DNA of 64,000 bases from NCBI GenBank assembly GCA_018267955.1, contig JAFDXL010000005.1, forward strand, positions 372,001-436,000, given 5' to 3'. The translations under genes and the position numbers were made by a program. Below are positions 25,999 to 33,354 of the stretch, one piece after another (position 1 is the first letter of the stretch; the number at the start of each line of letters is the position of its first letter). The notes beneath the pieces are model-generated. The model saw only the letters and a list, made by a program, of their open reading frames with translations, did no database searches and was not told the origin of the DNA. Origin of the DNA: Bacteroidota bacterium (GTDB lineage Bacteria; Bacteroidota; Bacteroidia; Chitinophagales; Chitinophagaceae).

Positions 25999-26034
25999 GT
26001 GAAATGCACAGTTTATCAACACTGTAGATTTCAC
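25999..26034. promoter_or_regulatory. 36-bp dyad-symmetric site, possible operator
   Basis: Outer arms GTGAAAT/ATTTCAC (7 bp), a 2-base internal mismatch, inner arms ACAGT/ACTGT (5 bp) and an 8-base centre TTATCAAC. ATAC/GTAT flanks extend the symmetry to about 25994-26040. It sits 69 bp upstream of the YkuK-like start and about 60 bp upstream of the -33 element of the divergent gene. No U-tract follows on either side. Confidence 0.55.
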
Positions 26035-26096
26035 CTGTATGTTCCAAAAATGACAAATCAATAACATCTCTTTAATGCCGCTATGGCGCTCGCAAC

Positions 26097-26128
26097 TTTG
26101 ATTTATCGCTCTGCTTTACATAATTTTA
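26097..26128 (+). promoter_or_regulatory. Promoter of the unknown membrane protein gene
   Basis: TTTG at 26097-26100, a 20-bp spacer, then TAATTTTA at 26121-26128, which matches TAnnTTTG at all but the last base. The predicted leader is about 115 nt. Confidence 0.5.
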
Positions 26129-26249
26129 CAGGATAGAATTTCCATTCCGTAATTACTATTACCTTTCTTCGGAAGTTCGTACATATAGAGAAATAGGAGA
26201 TGATACAGAACTAACAAAAAACTGGTCAATCTCTAAACGAACGAATAGA

Positions 26250-27617
26250 ATGGACGACAAGTCAAGAGAAAAAGGTAGTGTGGAGATGCTCAACCCGGCA
26301 TACTGGACAATAGGCAGATGGTTTACATTATTGATTGTTTTGCTCGCATTCTGGTGCGGGCTGTACCTTGCTGCGCACTCAGACTATGGCATGCCCGGTT
26401 ATGAATACACCAGCTTCAGCACCACCCAGGTAAGGGAGATCAACACTATTCTTACCAGTGACAATATCGCCATTAACGTTACACCGGCACACAATCCCCA
26501 AACACTTATAGACAGTGCTAATACTATAGCGCCGGTAAATGAAATGGGCACCGTAAATACTACACTCGGTTGTGATCTTGCATGCCGAACCGATAAAGTA
26601 CTGATATACCTGAACAGCGAATACGATCATAAAATAGCGACCGAACAAATGGCCACCATTCGTCAGTATATCTCCACCTTCGGGCCGCGTGAGGTGGGCG
26701 TATTCCTTGCCGATTACAGGCTGAAAGTACGTTCTTACTTCTGGCTCTCGGGCCCGATGATCTATGCCGAGCTGGTATCATGGGTTGTATTTGGTGTATT
26801 ATGCAGCCTGTTGTTTGCAGCGGGTAATGGCCTGCGCAAATCAAACAGGCAGGCTTTTGATAACAGGGATGTCCTTTACCAGATAGCCAAAGTCTTCTAT
26901 GCGCCTTTTATAGCAGTTGTGCTGCTGCTTACTTATAATTATTTCAGGAACAACAGCTCCTTGAATACCGGCTTGGGCCAGGGCGTCATCATCTTTGCAT
27001 TCATCGCGGGCTTTTATTCGGGCAGGCTGATGAATTTTATGGACCGCCTGAAGCAGCTGATCTTACCTGACAGCGCTGATCATTACCCTACCCCTGCTGT
27101 GGTACCTGCTATGGCTATGCCTTCTTACGCAGCGGAAACCATAACACCTGTGCACCAAAGCGCCCCGGAACCTGTAAGCATACCAACCGTTAAGGAAGAA
27201 CCTGCACCCGAACAGGTACCAGGAAGAAATGCGGAAGCTTATCAACCTGCACCGGCACCACCAATGCCTAAAAAAGATGATGGATTGATCGAAGCGCAGA
27301 TAGAGATAAAGCTGGATACCGCCGGCATGTATGACGATGAAAAAGCAAGGCTCAGCAGGCAAGGCTTTGCAAAGGCTATCGTTACCCTGCACAATGTAAA
27401 TGGCAAGGACATCATACCTGCTAAAAAGGCAAGCGAGGATGGATCGTTATTCATTGCAAAAGGAGTGAGGCCCGGCATCTATATAGCGCGCGCCACTTTA
27501 TCACAAAAAGTAATGGAAGATCATATCATTAATTTGTTTGGTGAGCGCACCTCATATATAACTGTAGATAAGCCGGGACTGGAACTATACATACGTAAGT
27601 ATGAACTCGTAGACTAA
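26250..27617 (+). CDS. Unknown membrane protein with Pro-rich linker and C-terminal beta domain
   Basis: A 455-residue protein I do not recognise. Four hydrophobic segments are visible at about residues 23-42, 169-191, 212-232 and 244-264. The first loop (43-168) would be periplasmic, with a pair of cysteines (T-L-G-C-D-L-A-C) that could form a disulfide. Residues 280-345 are rich in Pro, Ala and Glu and look disordered. The last 110 residues (E-A-Q-I-E-I-K-L-D ... A-I-V-T-L-H-N-V-N-G ... G-V-R-P-G-I-Y-I-A) resemble a small carboxypeptidase-regulatory-like beta sandwich. It has its own promoter-like signal and a strong terminator, so it is probably monocistronic. Confidence that it is a real gene is high; the role is unknown. 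Confidence 0.85.
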   Translation: MDDKSREKGSVEMLNPAYWTIGRWFTLLIVLLAFWCGLYLAAHSDYGMPGYEYTSFSTTQVREINTILTSDNIAINVTPAHNPQTLIDSANTIAPVNEMGTVNTTLGCDLACRTDKVLIYLNSEYDHKIATEQMATIRQYISTFGPREVGVFLADYRLKVRSYFWLSGPMIYAELVSWVVFGVLCSLLFAAGNGLRKSNRQAFDNRDVLYQIAKVFYAPFIAVVLLLTYNYFRNNSSLNTGLGQGVIIFAFIAGFYSGRLMNFMDRLKQLILPDSADHYPTPAVVPAMAMPSYAAETITPVHQSAPEPVSIPTVKEEPAPEQVPGRNAEAYQPAPAPPMPKKDDGLIEAQIEIKLDTAGMYDDEKARLSRQGFAKAIVTLHNVNGKDIIPAKKASEDGSLFIAKGVRPGIYIARATLSQKVMEDHIINLFGERTSYITVDKPGLELYIRKYELVD

Positions 27618-27639
27618 ACAAACTTTAAATAAATCTTAA

Positions 27640-27667
27640 AAAAACCACCTGTATCAAGGTGGTTTTT
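27640..27667 (+). terminator. Terminator after the unknown membrane protein gene
   Basis: Perfect 11-bp stem AAAAACCACCT/AGGTGGTTTTT with a 6-base loop, followed by CTTTTAT. Confidence 0.85.
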
Positions 27668-27713
27668 CTTTTATCATTACTTTCAATTTCAACACTTCAT
27701 TTAATACATTCTT

Positions 27714-28229
27714 ATGAAAAACTTTTTGCTCATAGCAGTAATGCTGCTCACCACATTTTCTATATCCGCGCAAGAGAAAAAGGATAAAAAGCCTTTGCTC
27801 AGTCCGCGTGCATTTGTAAAAACTGCTGATATCAATATCTCTTATGGCCAGCCCTCAAAACGCAATCGCGAAATATTTGGCGCGCTTGTTCCTTACGGGC
27901 AGGTATGGCGTGCAGGGGCCAATGAGGCTACCGAGATCACGTTCAAAAAAGATATGATGTTTGGCGGCACTGCTGTTCCTGCAGGTACTTATTCTTTATT
28001 CGCCATACCAAACGAAAATCAATGGACCATTATACTCAACGGCCAGCTTGGGCAGTGGGGCGCATTTGAATATGATAAATACAAATCAAAAGATGCAGCG
28101 CATATAGATGTGCCGGTACAAAAACTGGGCAAGGTGCAGGAAAAACTGGTGTATGAAGTAAAGAAAGACACCCTGAAAATATCATGGGATAAGACTTCTG
28201 TATCGGTTCCTGTGACGGTAAAAAAATAA
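27714..28229 (+). CDS. DUF2911 exported protein
   Basis: A 171-residue protein with a signal peptide ending S-I-S-A-Q. The body has the DUF2911 signature: L-S-P-R-A, I-S-Y-G-Q-P-S-K-R-x-R-E-I-F-G, L-V-P-Y-G-Q-V-W-R-A-G-A-N-E-A-T-E and P-A-G-T-Y-S-L-F-A-I-P. The family is common in Bacteroidota and is thought to be periplasmic or secreted; its function is not known to me. Terminators on both sides make it a single-gene unit. Confidence 0.9.
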   Translation: MKNFLLIAVMLLTTFSISAQEKKDKKPLLSPRAFVKTADINISYGQPSKRNREIFGALVPYGQVWRAGANEATEITFKKDMMFGGTAVPAGTYSLFAIPNENQWTIILNGQLGQWGAFEYDKYKSKDAAHIDVPVQKLGKVQEKLVYEVKKDTLKISWDKTSVSVPVTVKK

Positions 28230-28354
28230 TACTATTCGTCCGTCATTCTTCCCGTTTCGTCCGGTTTCAATTTATACGCCTGTTTTTACATACTATTTTT
28301 ACGTCAGCTTCTTAAAAGTAGGAGCATAGGAGTAAACATAGGTAAACGGCAATT

Positions 28355-28385
28355 GCGGCTGGTTTTTTAACCCGCCGCTTTTTTT
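28355..28385 (+). terminator. Likely terminator downstream of the DUF2911 gene
   Basis: GCGGC (28355-28359) pairs with GCCGC (28374-28378); the inner bases pair partly. Seven T follow at 28379-28385. It lies 125 bp beyond the stop, so a closer end could also be used. Confidence 0.6.
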
Positions 28386-28441
28386 ATGCCTGTACATTAA
28401 ACAATTCATTTCCAAATCGTTTTCCTGCATTATTTTGCAGT

Positions 28442-29326
28442 ATGAGAATAGTTCCCGGTGAGATAAAAACGGCAGACCTTCATGCATACCTGCTAGGTTC
28501 CGTTGCCCCAAGGCCCATATGTTTCGCAAGCACGGTAGATAAAGACGGCAATCGAAATCTTTCGCCCTTCAGTTTTTTCAATGTTTTTGGCAGTAACCCT
28601 CCTATACTGGTATTTTCTCCATCCCGCAGGGTTCGGAACAATACCATCAAGCATACGCTGGAAAACATACAGGAGACCAAAGAAGTAGTGATCAATATGG
28701 TCAACTACAATATGGTACAGCAAACCAGCCTTGCCAGTTGCGAGTATCCAAAAGAAACAGATGAGTTTATAAAAAGCGGCTTTACACCTATAGCATCAGA
28801 TATAGTGAAGCCCTTCCGCGTAAAGGAATCTCCGGTGCAGATAGAATGTAAGGTGCTACAGATCATAGAAACAGGGCAAGGTGGCGGTGCCGGCAACCTC
28901 ATTATATGCGAAGTTGTATGCATGCATATAGATGATAATATTTTGAACAGTGCCGGCAGGATAGACCCACACAAGATCGACCTGGTAGCACGCATGGGTG
29001 CCGATTATTATTGCAGGGCATCCGGCAATGCGGTTTTCGAGGTACCAAAGCCTAATACACAACTGGGTATTGGTATAGATGCCTTACCGGCTACTATTCT
29101 TAACAGCACTATACTTACCGGTAACAACCTGGGTATGCTCGGCAATAGTACCAATATACCTGTTGTAAGCGATGTGCTCTATGACGACAGGCTCATCAGC
29201 ATATTAAAGGAGTACACTGCCGATAACGATGGCCTGCATAACGCGCTGCACACATATGCAAAAGAACTACTGGATGCGGGCGATGTAGATAAAGCATGGC
29301 AGGTATTACTTGCAGGCGAAGAGTAG
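28442..29326 (+). CDS. Flavin reductase family protein (FMN-binding split barrel)
   Basis: A 294-residue protein of the DIM6/NTAB flavin reductase type. The N-terminal half shows GSVAPRPICFASTVDKDG, then N-L-S-P-F-S-F-F-N-V-F-G-S-N-P-P-I-L-V-F-S-P and K-H-T-L-E-N-I, which build the FMN-binding split barrel; E-C-K-V and the H-x-D-D region follow. The C-terminal 90 residues (from about 205) are an extra extension without a domain I recognise. Relatives reduce flavins or act as flavin-dependent oxidoreductases; the substrate cannot be read from the sequence. It stands alone with a strong terminator. Confidence 0.85.
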   Translation: MRIVPGEIKTADLHAYLLGSVAPRPICFASTVDKDGNRNLSPFSFFNVFGSNPPILVFSPSRRVRNNTIKHTLENIQETKEVVINMVNYNMVQQTSLASCEYPKETDEFIKSGFTPIASDIVKPFRVKESPVQIECKVLQIIETGQGGGAGNLIICEVVCMHIDDNILNSAGRIDPHKIDLVARMGADYYCRASGNAVFEVPKPNTQLGIGIDALPATILNSTILTGNNLGMLGNSTNIPVVSDVLYDDRLISILKEYTADNDGLHNALHTYAKELLDAGDVDKAWQVLLAGEE

Positions 29327-29348
29327 CATTACATATCTAAATGAATTG

Positions 29349-29379
29349 AATAGCCACCGCGAAAACCGCGGTGGCTATT
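29349..29379 (+). terminator. Terminator after the flavin reductase gene
   Basis: Perfect 13-bp stem AATAGCCACCGCG with its complement around a 5-base loop, followed by GTTTTG. It lies 22 bp beyond the stop. Confidence 0.85.
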
Positions 29380-29504
29380 GTTTTGAGCCATACTGTGTTT
29401 TATAAGCATTTCTCATGTTTGTTAATCGCTCGTTAACCGCTTGCTAATTACGGGTTAAGGAAGCCTGAAAATTTCTGTATGCGGCCACCATACCCCCATA
29501 TTTG

Positions 29505-29571
29505 CATCATCAAACGAACAAACAACACAAACGAACAACAAACCATAACAACACAACAAACAACAACCAAA
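29505..29571 (+). promoter_or_regulatory. A/C-only 5' leader of a small secreted protein gene
   Basis: From about 29516 to the ATG the sequence is almost entirely A and C (repeats of ACAAC and AACGAAC), with no Shine-Dalgarno and almost no G or T, so the leader cannot fold. A near-consensus -7 box CATATTTG lies just upstream at about 29508-29515, which would make this stretch the whole leader. Confidence 0.5.
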
Positions 29572-30120
29572 ATGAAAAAGATCATCGCCATCGCAGCTAT
29601 CCTTACTTCAGCTTACGCAGCTAATGCTCAGGTTTCTTCTACAGCTACACAAACTGTAAACCTGAACCTGGCTAACGCTATCGAACTTACCTTCACAGGA
29701 ACAGGTAATGCTGATGGAGCAGATGTTAACCTGGCATTCAATACTGTAAATGATTATGCAAACGGTGTTACATCGGGCGCACAGGAACTGAAAGTACGTT
29801 CTAACAAAAACTTTAGCGTAACTGTAAAATCAAGCGCTGCAAGCTTTTCTTATACAGGTTCTACTACACCGGCACCGGTTATGCCTGTAAGCGGTGTATT
29901 AGCGCTTAAAGTAAGTGCAAATGCTACCAGCGGAACAGTAGCTACTCCGTTCTCTACTACCGCTTATGCAGGCTTAACAAGCACTAACCAAAACCTGATC
30001 ACCAATGGTAGCCGTGGCGGTAACCAAACATTCAGTGTAATGTACCAGGCAACACCGGGCTTTAGCTACCCTGCAGGTACTTATACTACAGATGTAGTAT
30101 ATACTGCTACACAGCTTTAA
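29572..30120 (+). CDS. Small secreted beta-sandwich protein, possibly fimbria-like
   Basis: A 182-residue protein with a clean signal peptide (I-I-A-I-A-A-I-L-T-S-A-Y-A-A-N-A cleaved before Q). The mature part is rich in Thr, Ser, Asn and Ala with no cysteine: N-L-N-L-A-N-A-I-E-L-T-F-T-G, V-R-S-N-K-N-F-S-V-T-V-K, and an end F-S-V-M-Y-Q-A-T-P-G-F-S-Y-P-A-G-T-Y-T-T-D-V-V-Y-T-A-T. This pattern resembles the DUF4402/WxL-like or pilin-type sandwiches found in abundant surface proteins, but I cannot name the family firmly. I chose the ATG at 29572 because the 31 codons before it are the A/C-rich leader. The unstructured leader, strong hairpin terminators on both sides and preferred codons suggest high expression. 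Confidence 0.8.
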   Translation: MKKIIAIAAILTSAYAANAQVSSTATQTVNLNLANAIELTFTGTGNADGADVNLAFNTVNDYANGVTSGAQELKVRSNKNFSVTVKSSAASFSYTGSTTPAPVMPVSGVLALKVSANATSGTVATPFSTTAYAGLTSTNQNLITNGSRGGNQTFSVMYQATPGFSYPAGTYTTDVVYTATQL

Positions 30121-30149
30121 TCAGTTCTCTCTCTTATCCCTTATACAGA

Positions 30150-30181
30150 AGGGCCCTTTATAGGGCTCTTTTATTTTTTTG
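30150..30181 (+). terminator. Terminator after the small secreted protein gene
   Basis: AGGGCCC (30150-30156) pairs with GGGCTCT (30163-30169) with one G-T pair around a 6-base loop, followed by TTTATTTTTTT. Confidence 0.85.
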
Positions 30182-30194
30182 TTCAAACCCGCAG

Positions 30195-30839
30195 ATGTTA
30201 TTTATTTTACAGCCTCAACGTGCGGGTGTGCTGAAATCTTTTTATTCAAAGACTATAATAGAGGCGGGATGCGATGAAGCAGGGCGCGGTTGCCTTGCAG
30301 GCCCCGTTTTTGCGGCTGCCGTGATACTTCCAAAAAACTTTCGCAACAAGCTGCTCAATGATAGCAAGCAACTCAATGCGGAAACACGCAACAAGCTCAG
30401 ACCGATTATAGAAAAAAAAGCACTGGCATGGGCGGTTGCTTCTGTCGACCATGAAGAAATAGATAAGATCAACATACTGAACGCTTCCTTCAAAGCCATG
30501 CACCTGGCGATAGACCAACTGCACCTCCGGCCCGAATTACTGCTGATTGATGGCAACAGGTTCTCTCCCTATTTCGGCATTACGCACGAATGTGTAATAC
30601 AGGGTGATGGCATCTACGCCTCCATCGCTGCAGCAAGTATCCTCGCAAAGACTTACCGCGATGAATATATGATGAAGGTTCATGAAGAGTATCCTCAATA
30701 CGGCTGGAATGATAATAAAGGCTATGGCACTCCCTTCCATCGCGAACAGTTGAAGATACATGGCATGTGCCATTATCATCGTAAGACATTCAAATGGGAT
30801 AAGTCGGAAGAGGCTTTAAGCGTCGGCGAGGATTGGTAG
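30195..30839 (+). CDS. rnhB: Ribonuclease HII
   Basis: A 214-residue RNase HII that removes RNA from RNA/DNA hybrids, including single ribonucleotides. Catalytic acids are visible in EAGCDEAGRGCLAGPV (Asp-Glu), L-L-I-D-G-N and A-K-T-Y-R-D-E. The family usually begins only a few residues before E-A-G-C-D-E, so the GTG at 30228 (residue 12 here) is a plausible alternative to the ATG at 30195. The 3' end overlaps the convergent histidine kinase gene by 24 bp. Confidence 0.93.
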   Translation: MLFILQPQRAGVLKSFYSKTIIEAGCDEAGRGCLAGPVFAAAVILPKNFRNKLLNDSKQLNAETRNKLRPIIEKKALAWAVASVDHEEIDKINILNASFKAMHLAIDQLHLRPELLLIDGNRFSPYFGITHECVIQGDGIYASIAAASILAKTYRDEYMMKVHEEYPQYGWNDNKGYGTPFHREQLKIHGMCHYHRKTFKWDKSEEALSVGEDW

Positions 30840-31793
30840 GGTTATTTCAAATACAGAGCCTACAGGCTTATTGTTGGCTATTGTTATCTTTCCGTTGTGC
30901 TGTTTAATGATTTTTGATGTCAGGTACAGCCCCAGGCCTGTACCTTTTGTTCTGCGGGTTTCTTCATTGCCCACCCGGTAAAATTTATTGAATATTTTGT
31001 CCTTCTCAGAATCAGGTATGCCGGGCCCTTTGTCTGCAACGGCCAATGTTACAATATTATCTTTACCATGAAGTGTCACATCTATTAAGGTACCTGCGGG
31101 CGTGTACTTAATGGCATTTTCCAGCAGGTTGTTGATAGCCATTTGCAGCAGCAGCCTGTCGCCGGTAAGCCTTGCATTCACATCAGAATAAAAGCTAAAC
31201 CTGTCGTGGTACCTGCCTGCATAATCTTTCACGCTTTGCGATACGAGGTCGGTAAAATCAATGGCCTCCCTTGCCGGTACATACTGCCGGCCTTCCATCT
31301 GCGATGCTATCAGCATATTATTGCACAGATCGTTCAAGCGATTAGACTCGCTGATGCATCGGTCTATCAGTTGTTTCTTCTTTTCTTCATTCAACTGGTG
31401 CCGTTCCAGCGTCTGCAGGTTTAGCTTCATGGCCGCTATCGGCGATTTCAGCTCATGCGTTACCGAAAGCATAAAATTATTTTGCTGGCGCGATAACCGG
31501 ATGCGTCTCTGAAAAGAAGTGTATACGACTGCTGCACCTATCAATATGATCACTAAAAATGTAGAACCCTCACCCAGGTATTGTATAGTACGTTTATGCC
31601 TCTTCTCCTTCAGCGTTGCGATGTGCGAATTGTACATCTCGGGTTGAGTAGTACTATCGATCTCCGTTTTCAGCAAAGCCACATCCTGCTGGTATATCTG
31701 TTTACTTTGCTTATTAAGACTTACCCCCCAAAACACAAGGGCAGATATGATGTAGGCAAGTAACAGGAGGTGTACCGAGGTAAAGAAACGCAT
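30816..31793 (-). CDS. Sensor histidine kinase
   Basis: A 325-residue two-transmembrane kinase. Segments at about residues 7-25 and 76-93 flank a short 50-residue sensor loop. The HisKA box has phospho-acceptor His113 in SVTHELKSPIAAM, and the ATPase domain shows N-N-L-L-E-N-A-I-K-Y, D-K-G-P-G-I-P, and G-T-G-L-G-L-Y. It is the last gene of a yicC-gldH-kinase operon (11 bp after gldH). No response regulator is adjacent. Because gldH belongs to the gliding/type IX machinery and PorX is encoded at 48109, a PorY-like role is conceivable, but this is only inference. Confidence 0.9.
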   Translation of the reverse strand: MRFFTSVHLLLLAYIISALVFWGVSLNKQSKQIYQQDVALLKTEIDSTTQPEMYNSHIATLKEKRHKRTIQYLGEGSTFLVIILIGAAVVYTSFQRRIRLSRQQNNFMLSVTHELKSPIAAMKLNLQTLERHQLNEEKKKQLIDRCISESNRLNDLCNNMLIASQMEGRQYVPAREAIDFTDLVSQSVKDYAGRYHDRFSFYSDVNARLTGDRLLLQMAINNLLENAIKYTPAGTLIDVTLHGKDNIVTLAVADKGPGIPDSEKDKIFNKFYRVGNEETRRTKGTGLGLYLTSKIIKQHNGKITIANNKPVGSVFEITLPILADA

Positions 31794-31804
31794 GGGGCAT
31801 TGTT

Positions 31805-32320
31805 TTAATGCCTAAAGTTACCAAAAGGCTTTTTTTCAATACGTAAGCCTACCTGTAATACTTCCGGCAGTGGGTTTACGCGCATGTTTTGTTCTATCTG
31901 TATTTCCCAAACGCCTTTCTTGCGCAGCATTACGGTATCACCATCATTACTTATGGGCATACGTTGCTCCCATATAGAGCCCATGCCTCTGCCCATCCAT
32001 TTACCGGATGGCTCTGCCAATGGTATTTCCAGCCTGGTCTTCTCAAATATTTTTGATCCCGGCTTTTTGGTATATACCCATACCCAGATGTTTGAATAAG
32101 GATACGCTTCCGTATGCCTTACCAGGAAATAAAGATTATATAAAGCGTTGGTATCTGTTACTTCAAACTTAAACGTAGGCTTGTTGTTATATGACCATAC
32201 GTTTTGCTGCATGTTATACTCCTTCTGATAATAAGGAGATTGTACGCAGCCCGTAAATGTTATTGATAATACCAGGAGCAATATCATTATACTCCCCGGC
32301 GTGTATTTTTTATTCAACAT
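31805..32320 (-). CDS. gldH: Gliding motility lipoprotein GldH
   Basis: A 171-residue lipoprotein: the lipobox S-I-T-F-T-G-C sits near residue 25. The body has the GldH-type course Y-N-M-Q-Q-N-V-W-S-Y ... P-T-F-K-F-E-V-T-D-T and Y-L-V-R-H-T-E-A-Y-P-Y-S-N-I-W-V-W, with P-L-P-E-V-L-Q-V-G-L-R-I-E near the end. GldH is one of the lipoproteins required for gliding in Flavobacterium and is linked to the type IX system. It starts 5 bp after yicC and is followed by a histidine kinase gene, all on the minus strand. Confidence 0.88.
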   Translation of the reverse strand: MLNKKYTPGSIMILLLVLSITFTGCVQSPYYQKEYNMQQNVWSYNNKPTFKFEVTDTNALYNLYFLVRHTEAYPYSNIWVWVYTKKPGSKIFEKTRLEIPLAEPSGKWMGRGMGSIWEQRMPISNDGDTVMLRKKGVWEIQIEQNMRVNPLPEVLQVGLRIEKKPFGNFRH

Positions 32321-32325
32321 AAATA

Positions 32326-33201
32326 CTATAAAATATTCAGCACTTGTTCTTTTGCTTTTTCCAGCTCGTCCTTCATATTGATCACTATCTGCTGTATCTC
32401 GGCATAGTTGGCCTTCGATCCCAGTGTATTGATCTCGCGGCCAATTTCCTGCAGTATAAAGCCCAACACCTTACCTTTTGAGATACCGCTTTTTTCTACC
32501 GTTGTATGAAAGTATTCGCAGTGCTGTTTCAATCTTATTTTCTCTTCGCTAAAGTCTATACGCTCCAGGTAATAGATCATCTCCTGCTCAAAACGGTTAG
32601 GGTCGATGTTTTCTGTGCCTACTATATCCTGCAGTGATTGAGAGATGCGGCTTCTTATCTTTTCGGTACGCGCAGCTTCGAACGGAAGCACCGTCTGCAG
32701 CAGGCTTTCTATATTTTGTATCCTGCTGTGCAGGTCTTTATGCAGGGCTGCCCCTTCATGCTTGCGGTGTTCCATCAGGTGTTTTGCCGCCAGTTCTACC
32801 ACGTTTTTCAGCTGTATCCATTCACTCTCGGGCAGTACATCGGTTTCCGGTGCTACTACTTCTGGCATGCGCATCAGCGTAGCCAATACATTTTCCTGGG
32901 GCAGACCTAGCTGCTGTGCTATTTGCTGCATACCCTGGTAATAAAACACAGCCAGCCCCGTGTTTACAGTCATGGGCTTGGTGGCACCTTCCTGCTTGAT
33001 GGATATGGTTACATCTATGCTGCCGCGCATCAGTGTCGCGTTCAGCATATTTCTTATATCTAACTCGTAAGGACGCAGTATTGGTGGAAATTTGGTAACA
33101 ATATCAAACTGCTTGCCGTTAAGGGATTTTATCTCCACAACTACCTGCCTGCCATTGATATTGGACTCAGCCCGTCCGAAACCGGTCATCGAATAGAGCA
33201 T
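32326..33201 (-). CDS. YicC/YloC-family endoribonuclease
   Basis: A 291-residue protein with the family opening MLYSMTGFGRAE, the middle E-I-K-S-L-N-G-K-Q-F-D and R-P-Y-E-L-D-I-R, and the C-terminal K-G-K-V-L-G-F-I-L-Q-E-I-G-R-E-I-N-T-L-G-S-K-A. YicC-type proteins are reported as endoribonucleases with stress-related roles. I use the ATG at 33201 since the family begins with this M; the 22 residues upstream in frame do not belong. It heads the yicC-gldH-kinase operon and diverges from the EnvC-like gene. Confidence 0.92.
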   Translation of the reverse strand: MLYSMTGFGRAESNINGRQVVVEIKSLNGKQFDIVTKFPPILRPYELDIRNMLNATLMRGSIDVTISIKQEGATKPMTVNTGLAVFYYQGMQQIAQQLGLPQENVLATLMRMPEVVAPETDVLPESEWIQLKNVVELAAKHLMEHRKHEGAALHKDLHSRIQNIESLLQTVLPFEAARTEKIRSRISQSLQDIVGTENIDPNRFEQEMIYYLERIDFSEEKIRLKQHCEYFHTTVEKSGISKGKVLGFILQEIGREINTLGSKANYAEIQQIVINMKDELEKAKEQVLNIL

Positions 33202-33318
33202 ATTCTTTTCTTTGGAAACAAAGAAACTATAAAAAAATGAAAGCGGTGGTTTTATATAAAAAAACACTAAAATCGGGTATAAAACCTTTTACAGGCTTTA
33301 TTGCCCATGATATTTGGT

Positions 33319-33326
33319 TATTTTTG
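33319..33326 (+). promoter_or_regulatory. Possible -7 element of the EnvC-like gene
   Basis: TATTTTTG is an exact TAnnTTTG match. A TTG lies at 33301-33303, with a short 15-bp spacer. The implied leader is about 22 nt before the ATG at 33355. Confidence 0.4.
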
Positions 33327-33354
33327 TTTCTTACCGAAAAAGAGATAGTCATTA

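Larger units (their letters stand above)
25931..26249. other. 319-bp divergent intergenic region
   Basis: It holds no gene that I can support. It contains a large imperfect palindrome (25999-26034) and a promoter-like pair (26097-26128) for the plus-strand gene. The stretch 26135-26249 would be the 5' leader of that gene and shows no riboswitch-like structure that I recognise. Confidence 0.7.
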
